The notes beneath the pieces are model-generated. The model was not told where the DNA came from and ran no database searches. It saw nothing but the letters and a program-made list of their open reading frames with translations. Shown in pieces: positions 1 through 5,894 of a stretch of 9,811 bases of DNA; position 1 is the first letter of the stretch, and every line of letters starts with the position of its first letter. Location of the stretch: positions 1 to 9,811 of the forward strand of contig JAZPYO010000012.1 in the NCBI GenBank assembly GCA_045544195.1, written 5' to 3'. This DNA comes from RGIG7213 sp045544195 (GTDB taxonomy: Bacteria > Bacillota > Clostridia > Oscillospirales > CAG-272). Made by a program: the position numbers and the translations under genes.

Positions 1-44
1 ACAGATTTACAGTCTGCCCCCTTTGGCCGCTCGGGAATTCCCCC
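1..44 (-). tRNA. tRNA-Tyr (GUA), partial, 5' part only
   Basis: Read on the minus strand, this stretch begins GGGGGAATTCCCGAGCGGCC, the usual start of a bacterial tRNA-Tyr. It continues through the anticodon arm CAGA-CTGTAAA-TCTG, whose loop holds the anticodon GTA. The window edge cuts the gene just after the anticodon stem, so the long variable arm, T arm and 3' end are not visible. It follows the CCA end of the tRNA-Thr gene with no spacer, so the two are processed from one precursor. Confidence 0.92.
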
Positions 45-119
45 TGGAGCTGGTGATCGGAGTCGAACCAACAACCTGCTGATTACAAATCAGCTGCTCT
101 GCCATTGAGCCACACCAGC
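45..119 (-). tRNA. tRNA-Thr (UGU), with encoded CCA
   Basis: The minus strand folds as a complete tRNA. The acceptor stem is GCTGGTG/CACCAGC, the D stem GCTC/GAGC, and the anticodon stem GCTGA/TCAGC around the loop TTTGTAA, giving anticodon TGT (codon ACA). The T arm is GTTGG-TTCGACT-CCGAT and includes two G-U pairs. The discriminator is T, followed by an encoded CCA at 47-45. It is the first gene of a tRNA operon that continues directly into tRNA-Tyr. Confidence 0.96.
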
Positions 120-134
120 TTATTCAATTAAATT

Positions 135-154
135 GTTGCGCCGTTTCTCGCAAC
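135..154 (-). other. Stem-loop in the 5' leader of the tRNA transcript
   Basis: GTTGCG (154-149 on the minus strand) can pair with CGCAAC (140-135) across an 8-nt loop. The expected transcription start of the promoter at 161-189 is about position 154. The precursor would therefore begin with this hairpin, followed by about 15 nt before the mature tRNA-Thr 5' end at 119. The pairing is seen directly; a role in protecting the 5' end or guiding RNase P is inference. Confidence 0.5.
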
Positions 155-160
155 GCTGAT

Positions 161-189
161 ATAATATCATAATTTTTTTGTTTTGTCAA
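161..189 (-). promoter_or_regulatory. SigmaA promoter of the tRNA operon
   Basis: On the minus strand a perfect -35 box TTGACA (189-184) is followed by a 17-bp spacer and a -10 box TATTAT (166-161), with a start expected near 154. Immediately upstream (about 190-230) are long T and A runs that could act as an UP element, as is common for stable-RNA promoters. Confidence 0.82.
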
Positions 190-238
190 TACTTTTTTGA
201 AAAAAAAACAAGTTTATTTATTTTTTTTTGAAATGGGG

Positions 239-267
239 TTGAAAAAGATGTTAGTGTGTTATATAAT
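239..267 (+). promoter_or_regulatory. SigmaA promoter of the oxidoreductase gene
   Basis: The -35 box TTGAAA (239-244), a 17-bp spacer and the -10 box TATAAT (262-267) place the start near 274. This promoter lies downstream of the in-frame ATG at 197, which rules that ATG out as the start from this transcript and supports the ATG at 296. Confidence 0.82.
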
Positions 268-295
268 CAAACGAGAAAAAGAAAGGAATAATAAT

Positions 296-1351
296 ATGAA
301 AAAGATAAACGTAGCTGTTATCGGATGCGGAACTATTGCTAAAAGCGCACATATTCCGAGCTATCTGAATAATGAACAGGTAAATATCAAATATTTCTGC
401 GACATAATCCCCGAAAGAGCAGATGAGCAGGTCACCCTTCACGGCGGAACTGCTGTTTACGATTATAAGGAAATACTGAACGATCCTGAGCTTGATGCAG
501 TATCCGTCTGCACTCCCAACGACGTTCACCCCACCATTTCCATTGATTTTCTTAAGGCGGGAAAGCATGTTCTGTGTGAAAAGCCTGCGGCAAAAACGCT
601 TGCACAGGTCCATGAAATGCAGGCTATCGCTCACGAAACGGGCAAAATACTGAATATCGGCGTTGTAAACCGCTTTAACGGTGCGGTAAATAAAATAAAG
701 GAAATAATACAGGCAGGTACGCTCGGTGAGGTATACCACGTTTATATTTCATTCCGTGCGGTTCGCTCTATTCCCGGTCTTGGCGGTATGTTTACCACAA
801 AGGCAATAGCGGGCGGCGGCGTTCTCATAGACTGGGGCGTTCATTACCTTGATCTTGTTATGTACTGCCTTGACGACCCTAAGCCTAAGACGGTTTCAGG
901 TCAGACATACAGCAAATTGGGAACTGATATGCGTGGGTACGTATACGAAAATATGTGGGCAGGTCCGCCTGATTATAACGGAACGTATGATGTTGAAGAA
1001 ATGGTAACGGGCTTTGTACGCACAGAGGGTCCGACCTTTACAATCAACGGTGCGTGGGCACAGAATATTTTTGTCAGCGAAACGTACATAGATTTTATCG
1101 GAACAAAGGGCGGTATACGCTTGAATTACGGCGGTGATTTCAGTCTGTTTACCGTTACAAACGGAAAGATGCTCACCGAAAAGCCCGAATTTGACAAGGC
1201 TAATATGTTCCAGAACGAAATAGATGAATTTATCAAGGCTATTCAGTCGGGCGAGCATATTCGCTCCTATATCGACAAGGCAGAAATTACGGCGTCCATT
1301 ATGCAGGGAATATACGATTCGGCAGAGCAGGGCAGAGAGATCGTATTCTGA
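296..1351 (+). CDS. Gfo/Idh/MocA-family NAD(P)-dependent oxidoreductase
   Basis: This 351-residue protein probably oxidises or reduces a sugar, polyol or keto-sugar in the cytoplasm using NAD(P). The N-terminal Rossmann fold begins at once with the dinucleotide motif GCGTIA (residues 10-15). It is followed by TPNDVH (73-78) and the family signature CEKP, with the catalytic Lys96. The C-terminal alpha/beta domain carries GGGVLIDWGVH, giving the Asp179-x3-His183 pair typical of the family's active site. Length is normal for the family. The start at 296 has AGGA at 284-287, 8 nt upstream, and lies just after the promoter; the in-frame ATG at 197 would precede the promoter. A sugar isomerase-like TIM barrel lies about 1.1 kb away on the other strand and may share its pathway. 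The substrate cannot be read from the sequence. Confidence 0.92.
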   Translation: MKKINVAVIGCGTIAKSAHIPSYLNNEQVNIKYFCDIIPERADEQVTLHGGTAVYDYKEILNDPELDAVSVCTPNDVHPTISIDFLKAGKHVLCEKPAAKTLAQVHEMQAIAHETGKILNIGVVNRFNGAVNKIKEIIQAGTLGEVYHVYISFRAVRSIPGLGGMFTTKAIAGGGVLIDWGVHYLDLVMYCLDDPKPKTVSGQTYSKLGTDMRGYVYENMWAGPPDYNGTYDVEEMVTGFVRTEGPTFTINGAWAQNIFVSETYIDFIGTKGGIRLNYGGDFSLFTVTNGKMLTEKPEFDKANMFQNEIDEFIKAIQSGEHIRSYIDKAEITASIMQGIYDSAEQGREIVF

Positions 1352-1356
1352 CGCCT

Positions 1357-1752
1357 TCAACACATCAGAATACAGCTTTCCTTGAGCTTTTTCAGGGTAA
1401 AGACCTCTCCTGTGCGGTAACGTATGAACTGATCTCGGCTGTATGCCTTGACGGTCTGTCCGTTTATCCTTACGTACCCGCCTTTTGCGGTAATATCGGT
1501 TATGGCAAGCGCCATTACGCTCTGCTCATTGCAGTGCCTTGAAATAATGCCGCCTGCAATGAAAAGCAGGAGAAAAGAAAAGAAAATACCGCTTTGCACG
1601 CGTATGGGCAGGGAAAGCAGTGAAGAGGCAAGGCACAATAAGCACGCACTCATTGTGTATGCGGCGAGATCTATGTCAAAAATCAAATAGAATAAAAGCA
1701 TTAAAAATGCGCAGATAAGCCATAATGACGGCATAATATCAAAAACAGTCAA
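1357..1752 (-). CDS. NfeD-like small membrane protein
   Basis: This 131-residue protein has three hydrophobic segments at about residues 8-25, 29-49 and 53-70. A short soluble tail (about 80-131) follows, with the pattern TDITAKGGYVRINGQTVKAY then IRYRTGE. This matches the beta-rich OB-fold C-terminal domain of NfeD proteins, which usually partner SPFH/flotillin-type membrane proteins; no such partner is in view. It lacks the protease domain of long NfeD proteins. The start is a TTG at 1752-1750 with AGGAG at 1766-1762, a 9-nt spacing. The ATG at 1760 is only 1 nt from that AGGAG and hits a stop after three codons, and the ATG at residue 7 has no ribosome binding site. The gene ends 5 bp from the stop of the convergent oxidoreductase. 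The family call rests on pattern only and is moderate. Confidence 0.65.
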   Translation of the reverse strand: MTVFDIMPSLWLICAFLMLLFYLIFDIDLAAYTMSACLLCLASSLLSLPIRVQSGIFFSFLLLFIAGGIISRHCNEQSVMALAITDITAKGGYVRINGQTVKAYSRDQFIRYRTGEVFTLKKLKESCILMC

Positions 1753-1800
1753 GGCAACATTCTCCTTTTTTGAAGAGTGTTGCCTTGAATTTTTTATTTT
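1749..1800 (+). terminator. Strong hairpin terminator (plus strand), possibly bidirectional
   Basis: TCAAGGCAACA (1749-1759) pairs perfectly with TGTTGCCTTGA (1778-1788). Four further inner pairs leave a 10-nt loop. On the plus strand a U-rich tail follows (AATTTTTTATTTT, 1788-1800), so it is the first clear terminator after the oxidoreductase. On the minus strand it lies 11 nt after the stop of the upstream unknown gene, but its T tract (five T at 1745-1741) is weaker. Read in that direction, the hairpin also contains the AGGAG and TTG start of the NfeD-like gene. Confidence 0.75.
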
Positions 1801-2467
1801 ATTCAGAATATACGAATATCTGGTTTATTTTCGCCTCTCCGTCATCTGTCAGCACCTCAAAGAAAAGCGGTATCGTGCCGTCCTCAGGCTCGGGAAGATC
1901 GGGGCGGAATGCACCGTTATTATCTTTTATATAGTACGATACCTGGAATATCTCTCTTGTGATGTTGCCGGATACTGACGGTATCACGGTAGGACCTGAA
2001 TGAAGTATTACGTTTATGTTGTATATTTTTTGCTGATAAAACGAATCATCGTATTTTTCGATGGGTGAGCCGAGATTATCAAAATAATAATCCGTGAAAA
2101 GCGTGTTTAAGGTTGCTCCGTCGCCGTTTATTGCGGCATCGAAATACGTGTAGAGCATCTGTAAGGAGAGTGTTGCAGAGTCAATATTATCGTCTGTGTA
2201 CGCTGATGTCGTACCCTGATAGCTGACTGTGAAATACCTGTTTTTTTCAAGATATTCCTCATCGTCAAAAATATTTTCATTCTCCTGTGGAATGTAATAT
2301 CCGACATCGCTTTTGTAATCAAAAGGATTATATGAATAAACGAGGGCATTGCCGCCCTTCTGAGCAGAATCGCATTGCTTTACGACGGATACTGTCACCA
2401 TCGCAAGACAAATAAGCACGCCGACGGCTATCCATATCCTTTTTGCCCCTGATCCTTTTTCGCCCAT
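1799..2467 (-). CDS. Membrane-anchored protein of unknown function
   Basis: This 222-residue protein is not recognised with certainty. A basic N terminus (KGSGAKR) precedes one hydrophobic helix at residues 11-29, which suggests a signal anchor with the rest outside the membrane. There is no convincing lipobox before Cys32. The ectodomain is acidic and rich in Tyr and Asp. The part at about 95-222 (LQMLYTYFDAAINGDGATL, then alternating strands ending KINQIFVYSE) has the look of an NTF2/SnoaL-like alpha+beta fold; this is a guess from pattern. Its ATG overlaps the stop of the upstream TIM-barrel gene (TGATG), with GGGAG at 2480-2476, 8 nt before the start. Translation of the two genes is therefore probably coupled and they share an operon. 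Confidence 0.8.
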   Translation of the reverse strand: MGEKGSGAKRIWIAVGVLICLAMVTVSVVKQCDSAQKGGNALVYSYNPFDYKSDVGYYIPQENENIFDDEEYLEKNRYFTVSYQGTTSAYTDDNIDSATLSLQMLYTYFDAAINGDGATLNTLFTDYYFDNLGSPIEKYDDSFYQQKIYNINVILHSGPTVIPSVSGNITREIFQVSYYIKDNNGAFRPDLPEPEDGTIPLFFEVLTDDGEAKINQIFVYSE

Positions 2468-3333
2468 CAGTTCATCTCCCAGAAGCGTCTGAGATTTGAT
2501 GCGCCTTCCTTTATTCCGAGTAATCTGTCCTCGTGGCCTTCAAATTCTACGGAAATATATCCGTCGTAGCCTGAGCGCTTGAGTATGCCAAGGCTCTGGC
2601 ACGCGTGAGCATTACCGTGACCGATTATTGCAGCTCTGAGGTAATTTCCCGCTCTCGATCTGAACCAGCCGTTACCGGGTGCGATCTCGCTTCCGGACTT
2701 GAAATAAAAGTCCTTTGCGTGTACCATTTTGCAGTACGGAGCCATAACTCCCACAGCTACCGTCGGTTCTTCGTCGGCACACATAAAGTTGCCGATGTCT
2801 ACCAAAGCGCCGAAATTATCGTAGTTGACTGCTGATATAAGGGAAGCGACACGCATATGATCCTGAGAATAAAATCCGTGGTTTTCCGTTGTTGTCTGAA
2901 TACCCTTTTCCTTTGCGTATTTCGAAATTGCAAGGCAGCCCTTTGCCATTCTGGGAATTGCATTTGCATAAAGCTTGTATTCCGAGTCCTTTTCGCAGCC
3001 GTATGCAACGTCGTGACGGAAGCATTTTGCCCCGTACATAGCCGCAAGGTCAACTATGCGGCATACGCGGTCGATCTCAGCGTCAAGATCTCCGCCTGAG
3101 CCGTACAAAAGATCGGCGCCTGTGCAAAATGATGCTACCTCGAGATTTTTCTCGTTGCAGTATTCAAGGACTCTTTTTGCCGTTTCAGGATCGGCGCAAT
3201 CCTTGTGCATGCCGTCTACTATCTCTATTCCGTCAAAGCCGTTTTCTGCGGCGAAATCGATAGCGCGGAATATTCCGAATTCTTCGCTTTTAATATAAGG
3301 GCCAAAGCTGTAAGTGCTTACACAAATCTTCAT
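2467..3333 (-). CDS. Sugar phosphate isomerase/epimerase-type TIM-barrel protein
   Basis: This 288-residue cytoplasmic protein belongs to the xylose isomerase-like/AP-endonuclease-2 TIM-barrel superfamily. It opens with the strand MKICVSTYSFG. The usual divalent-metal ligands are in order: Glu150 in TTTENHG, Asp179 in LVDIGN, His205 in MVHAKD and Glu263 in SVEFEG. Such proteins isomerise, epimerise or dehydrate sugars, keto-sugars or inosose-type compounds, often alongside Gfo/Idh/MocA dehydrogenases like the one at 296-1351. The ATG at 3333 has AGGAG at 3344-3340, 6 nt upstream. Length is normal. It is first in an operon with the unknown membrane protein, which starts on its stop codon. The substrate is unknown. 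Confidence 0.9.
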   Translation of the reverse strand: MKICVSTYSFGPYIKSEEFGIFRAIDFAAENGFDGIEIVDGMHKDCADPETAKRVLEYCNEKNLEVASFCTGADLLYGSGGDLDAEIDRVCRIVDLAAMYGAKCFRHDVAYGCEKDSEYKLYANAIPRMAKGCLAISKYAKEKGIQTTTENHGFYSQDHMRVASLISAVNYDNFGALVDIGNFMCADEEPTVAVGVMAPYCKMVHAKDFYFKSGSEIAPGNGWFRSRAGNYLRAAIIGHGNAHACQSLGILKRSGYDGYISVEFEGHEDRLLGIKEGASNLRRFWEMN

Positions 3334-3362
3334 AATTCGCTCCTGTAATTTGATTTTTGATC

Positions 3363-3391
3363 ATTATATCATAAAAATATGAAAATGAATA
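3363..3391 (-). promoter_or_regulatory. Probable promoter of the TIM-barrel gene
   Basis: On the minus strand a perfect -10 box TATAAT lies at 3368-3363, about 30 bp before the start codon. The best -35 at 17-bp spacing is only TATTCA (3391-3386). The weak -35 suggests a low-level or activator-dependent promoter. It lies downstream of the EF-G terminator, so this gene should be transcribed separately from EF-G. Confidence 0.55.
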
Positions 3392-3427
3392 GATGTTTTG
3401 ATAAAAATACTTGAAATAATGATGTGT

Positions 3428-3467
3428 AAAAAGCGGACGAATTTTTGTTTTCGTCCGCTTTGTATTC
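3428..3467 (-). terminator. Rho-independent terminator of the EF-G-like gene
   Basis: A perfect 12-bp stem (3430-3441 with 3450-3461, core AGCGGACGAA) closes an 8-nt loop. It lies a few bases after the stop codon of the EF-G-like gene and is followed on the minus strand by a short U run (3432-3428). The plus-strand side is also T-rich. Confidence 0.85.
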
Positions 3468-5534
3468 TTATTCGTTATTCTTTTTTGCTTCTTCCTGGAT
3501 TATCTTCTGCGCAACAGGTGCCGGAGCTTCTTCGTAACGCAGGAATGAAAGTGTATAGCTTCCTCTGCCCTGTGACATAGCGCGCAGAGCTGTTGTATAG
3601 TCTGCAAGCTCAGCCATAGGAACCTCAGCTTCTACGAGTTGATAGCCCTTTTTGCCCGTGGGAGTCATACCGAGAACTCTTCCGCGACGCTTCATTACCG
3701 TGCTGAGAACATCACCGACAAGCGCATCGGGAACAGTTACGTTCAACGCTCCGACAGGCTCAAGAATGATGGGATCAGCCTTTTTCATACCTTCCTTGTA
3801 AGCTATGCTTGCGGCGAGCTTGAAGGACATTTCAGATGAGTCAACATCGTGGTATGAGCCATCGTACAGATCTGCTTTAAGGCTTACCATCGGGAAGCCT
3901 GCAAGAACACCCTTCTGCATAGCCTCCTCAAGTCCCTTTACGACAGCGGGGTGGAAATTCTTCGGTACAGAACCGCCAACGCAGGATTCCGTAAATTCGA
4001 GTCCCTCACCGTCACCGGGGGCAAATCTGATCTTGACGTGACCGTACTGACCGTGACCGCCCGACTGCTTTTTGTGCTTTCCTTCGCAGTCAACACTCTT
4101 CTTTATAGCCTCTCTGTACGCTATGCGGGGCTCGGATGTGTCAACGGATACGCCGTAGCGTGATTTCAGCTTGGCAAGCGTTACATCTATATGAATATCG
4201 CCTATGCCCGACAAAACGAGCTGCTTTGTTTCAGCATCGTTTACAAAGCCTAAAGTCTTGTCCTCCTCAAGCAGCCTTGATATACCCTGGGAGATCTTGT
4301 CCTCATCGCCCTTTGCCAACGGGGAAAGAGCAACGCGGAGATAAGGCTCCTCGTATCTGATCTTTCTGTAAGGCAGAGCCTTTGCGTTTGCAGAGAACGT
4401 ATCGTTCGTGTTAACGCCGAGGAGCTTTGTTGTAACGCCTATATCGCCTGTGTAAAGAGTATCGACCTCATTGATCTCCTTACCCTTTATCGTGTGGATA
4501 TGCGCAAATTTTTCAGATACGCCTGTTTCGGGATTTGTGAGCGTGTCATCACTTCTGAGTACGCCGCTCATTACCTTGAAATATGACATTTTTCCGAAGA
4601 AGGGATCGGCAACCGTTTTGAATACAAATACGGCTGTGGGATTATCGGGCGAAATTTCGCAGTTTATTATCTTGCCGTCAGTGTCGATGACCTTTTCCTT
4701 ATCTCTTGCAAAGGGTGACGGGAAGTATTCAATGATGTTATCCATCAGATTGTCAATGCCCCACAGCTTTGTTGCAGCGCCGCAGATAACAGGCGCGATC
4801 GTTCTGCCGACAAAGCCTATGTGAATAGCGTTTATTGCTTCTTCGCGCGTGATAGGCTCGCCCGCGCAGTACTTGTCCATAAGCTCCTCACTCGTTTCGG
4901 CTATGGATTCGTACAGCATATTTCTGTATGAGTGGGCAACGGGAGCATAATCGGGCGGAATAGCAGATTCTGTATGCTTGCCTTCCTTGTCAAATACCGT
5001 AACGCACATATCGATAAGATCTATAAAGCCTGTGACCTTATCGCCGTCTATCAAAGGAATGAGAACGGGGCACACGGAAACGCCGAAGGCGTCTCTCAGC
5101 TCCTGGAAAGCGCGCGCAAAGCGGCACTCACCGTCATCGAATTTATTTATAAAGAATGCTCTGGGAACTTTATTGTCAACGACCTTTTCCCACGCAAGCT
5201 CAGTGCCTACCTCAACGCCTGCTTTACCGTCAACTACGATAACTGCGCTGCCTGCTACACGCAGACCCTGATCTATCTCACCGCAGAAATCGAGATAACC
5301 GGGGGTATCTATGATATTGATCTTCTTGCCCTTCCATTCAACAGGAGCTACGGCGAGAGATATTGAAAGACCTCTTTTCTTTTCTTCCGCATCGTAGTCC
5401 AGCACGGTGTTTCCTTCGCTGACCTTTCCTAAGCGGTTGGTTGCCTTTGTGAAATAAAGCATACCCTCGGCAACTGAGGTTTTTCCGTGTGATGAATGGC
5501 CTATGAGGCACACATTGCGGATGTTACTGGACAT
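3468..5534 (-). CDS. EF-G-like translational GTPase paralogue (FusA2/EF-G2 class)
   Basis: This 688-residue protein has the full EF-G domain order: G domain (about 1-275), domain II (about 295-380), III (about 395-465), IV (about 468-590, with GGHGQYGHVKIRF at 492-503) and V (about 590-670). GTPase motifs are G1 GHSSHGKT (12-19), G3 DTPGY (76-80), G4 NKFD (130-133) and G5 CGAATK (251-256). Canonical EF-G has AHIDAGKT in G1 and DTPGH in G3. The Tyr80 in place of the catalytic His, together with the G1 form, points to the EF-G-like paralogue group rather than housekeeping FusA or TetM-type ribosome protection proteins. It presumably binds the ribosome, but the exact role is unknown and GTP turnover may be slow. 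The ATG at 5534 is preceded by AAAGG about 14 nt upstream, a poorly spaced binding site. The gene is monocistronic, with its own promoters and terminator. Confidence 0.93.
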   Translation of the reverse strand: MSSNIRNVCLIGHSSHGKTSVAEGMLYFTKATNRLGKVSEGNTVLDYDAEEKKRGLSISLAVAPVEWKGKKINIIDTPGYLDFCGEIDQGLRVAGSAVIVVDGKAGVEVGTELAWEKVVDNKVPRAFFINKFDDGECRFARAFQELRDAFGVSVCPVLIPLIDGDKVTGFIDLIDMCVTVFDKEGKHTESAIPPDYAPVAHSYRNMLYESIAETSEELMDKYCAGEPITREEAINAIHIGFVGRTIAPVICGAATKLWGIDNLMDNIIEYFPSPFARDKEKVIDTDGKIINCEISPDNPTAVFVFKTVADPFFGKMSYFKVMSGVLRSDDTLTNPETGVSEKFAHIHTIKGKEINEVDTLYTGDIGVTTKLLGVNTNDTFSANAKALPYRKIRYEEPYLRVALSPLAKGDEDKISQGISRLLEEDKTLGFVNDAETKQLVLSGIGDIHIDVTLAKLKSRYGVSVDTSEPRIAYREAIKKSVDCEGKHKKQSGGHGQYGHVKIRFAPGDGEGLEFTESCVGGSVPKNFHPAVVKGLEEAMQKGVLAGFPMVSLKADLYDGSYHDVDSSEMSFKLAASIAYKEGMKKADPIILEPVGALNVTVPDALVGDVLSTVMKRRGRVLGMTPTGKKGYQLVEAEVPMAELADYTTALRAMSQGRGSYTLSFLRYEEAPAPVAQKIIQEEAKKNNE

Positions 5535-5572
5535 ATTGTTTGACCATGCCTTTCTTCGCGGAGTAACGATTT

Positions 5573-5600
5573 ATTATAATTGCCCGCTTGCCTGTGGCAA
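5573..5600 (-). promoter_or_regulatory. Candidate proximal promoter of the EF-G-like gene
   Basis: On the minus strand TTGCCA (5600-5595), a 16-bp spacer and TATAAT (5578-5573) would give a start near 5566 and a leader of about 30 nt. Its -35 box overlaps the hairpin found in the longer transcript from the distal promoter. Confidence 0.5.
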
Positions 5601-5601
5601 G
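5587..5601 (-). other. Hairpin in the long EF-G leader
   Basis: CTTGCC-ACA-GGCAAG forms a 6-bp stem with a 3-nt loop on the minus strand. It lies inside the leader of about 90 nt made from the distal promoter. No U run follows, so it is not a terminator. An AAGGAG at 5615-5610, a TTG at 5600 and a stop at 5576-5574 also outline a possible 8-codon leader peptide overlapping this hairpin; that is weak. Confidence 0.35.
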
Positions 5602-5629
5602 AAGGCGCTCTCCTTAAGATCATATCTCC

Positions 5630-5658
5630 ATTATACATTATTTTCCTTGCATTATCAA
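5630..5658 (-). promoter_or_regulatory. Distal SigmaA promoter of the EF-G-like gene
   Basis: TTGATA (5658-5653), a 17-bp spacer and TATAAT (5635-5630) on the minus strand make a near-consensus promoter, with a start near 5623 and a leader of roughly 90 nt before the ATG at 5534. Confidence 0.75.
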
Positions 5659-5847
5659 GTGGTTTGAATTTATTTAAAAAGACGGAACGGTAGAAATTTT
5701 TTTGAATAAATTATGCAACTTGCACAAAAATATAAGTATTTTTGTTATCAATGCACTTGTCGTGTAAATAATTGTATATATTCAGCCGTATACCCTTTAC
5801 AGCCTTTCTTTTCTCGTGATATCCGCGCGTTGCAAATGAAAAGCAAC

Positions 5848-5878
5848 AAAAGGATCGGCAGAAATTACACTGCCGATC
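5848..5878 (-). terminator. Terminator of the three-gene peptidase operon
   Basis: GATCGGCAG and CTGCCGATC (5853-5861 and 5870-5878) form a perfect 9-bp stem with an 8-nt loop. On the minus strand it is followed by CTTTTG and more T-rich sequence. It begins 16 nt after the stop of the last operon gene. Confidence 0.8.
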
Positions 5879-5894
5879 GGTGAATACTGAATGC

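Larger units (their letters stand above)
5535..5894. other. 360-bp intergenic region between the peptidase operon and the EF-G-like gene
   Basis: No convincing gene is seen. The left part (5535-5660) holds the EF-G leader, a small hairpin and two candidate promoters. The right part (5848-5880) holds the terminator of the peptidase operon. The middle (5660-5845) is AT-rich. It contains an imperfect TGCAA-C-TTGCA repeat (5714-5724) and a perfect 9-bp inverted repeat ACAAAAATA-taag-TATTTTTGT (5724-5745), both about 60-90 bp upstream of the distal EF-G promoter. They could be regulator sites, but nothing proves it. Confidence 0.5.

Noticed and set aside
197..295. In-frame N-terminal extension of the oxidoreductase from the ATG at 197
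   Set aside because: The added residues are a hydrophobic, lysine-rich stretch unlike the family. A good promoter (239-267) lies inside it, and the ATG at 296 has a well-placed AGGA.
4932..5366. 144-residue plus-strand open frame inside the EF-G-like gene
   Set aside because: It lies opposite strongly conserved G-domain codons, with no ribosome binding site or recognisable protein pattern, so it is a shadow of the real gene.
3468..5534. Tetracycline ribosome-protection protein (TetM type)
   Set aside because: The G1 and G3 motifs GHSSHGKT and DTPGY, and the full-length EF-G-like domain IV, fit the EF-G paralogue group instead. There are no resistance-associated neighbours or leader.
5574..5615. 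Eight-codon TTG-start leader peptide before the EF-G-like gene as an annotated gene
   Set aside because: A Shine-Dalgarno-like AAGGAG and a short frame can arise by chance. It has no regulatory codon run, so it is mentioned only as a possibility.
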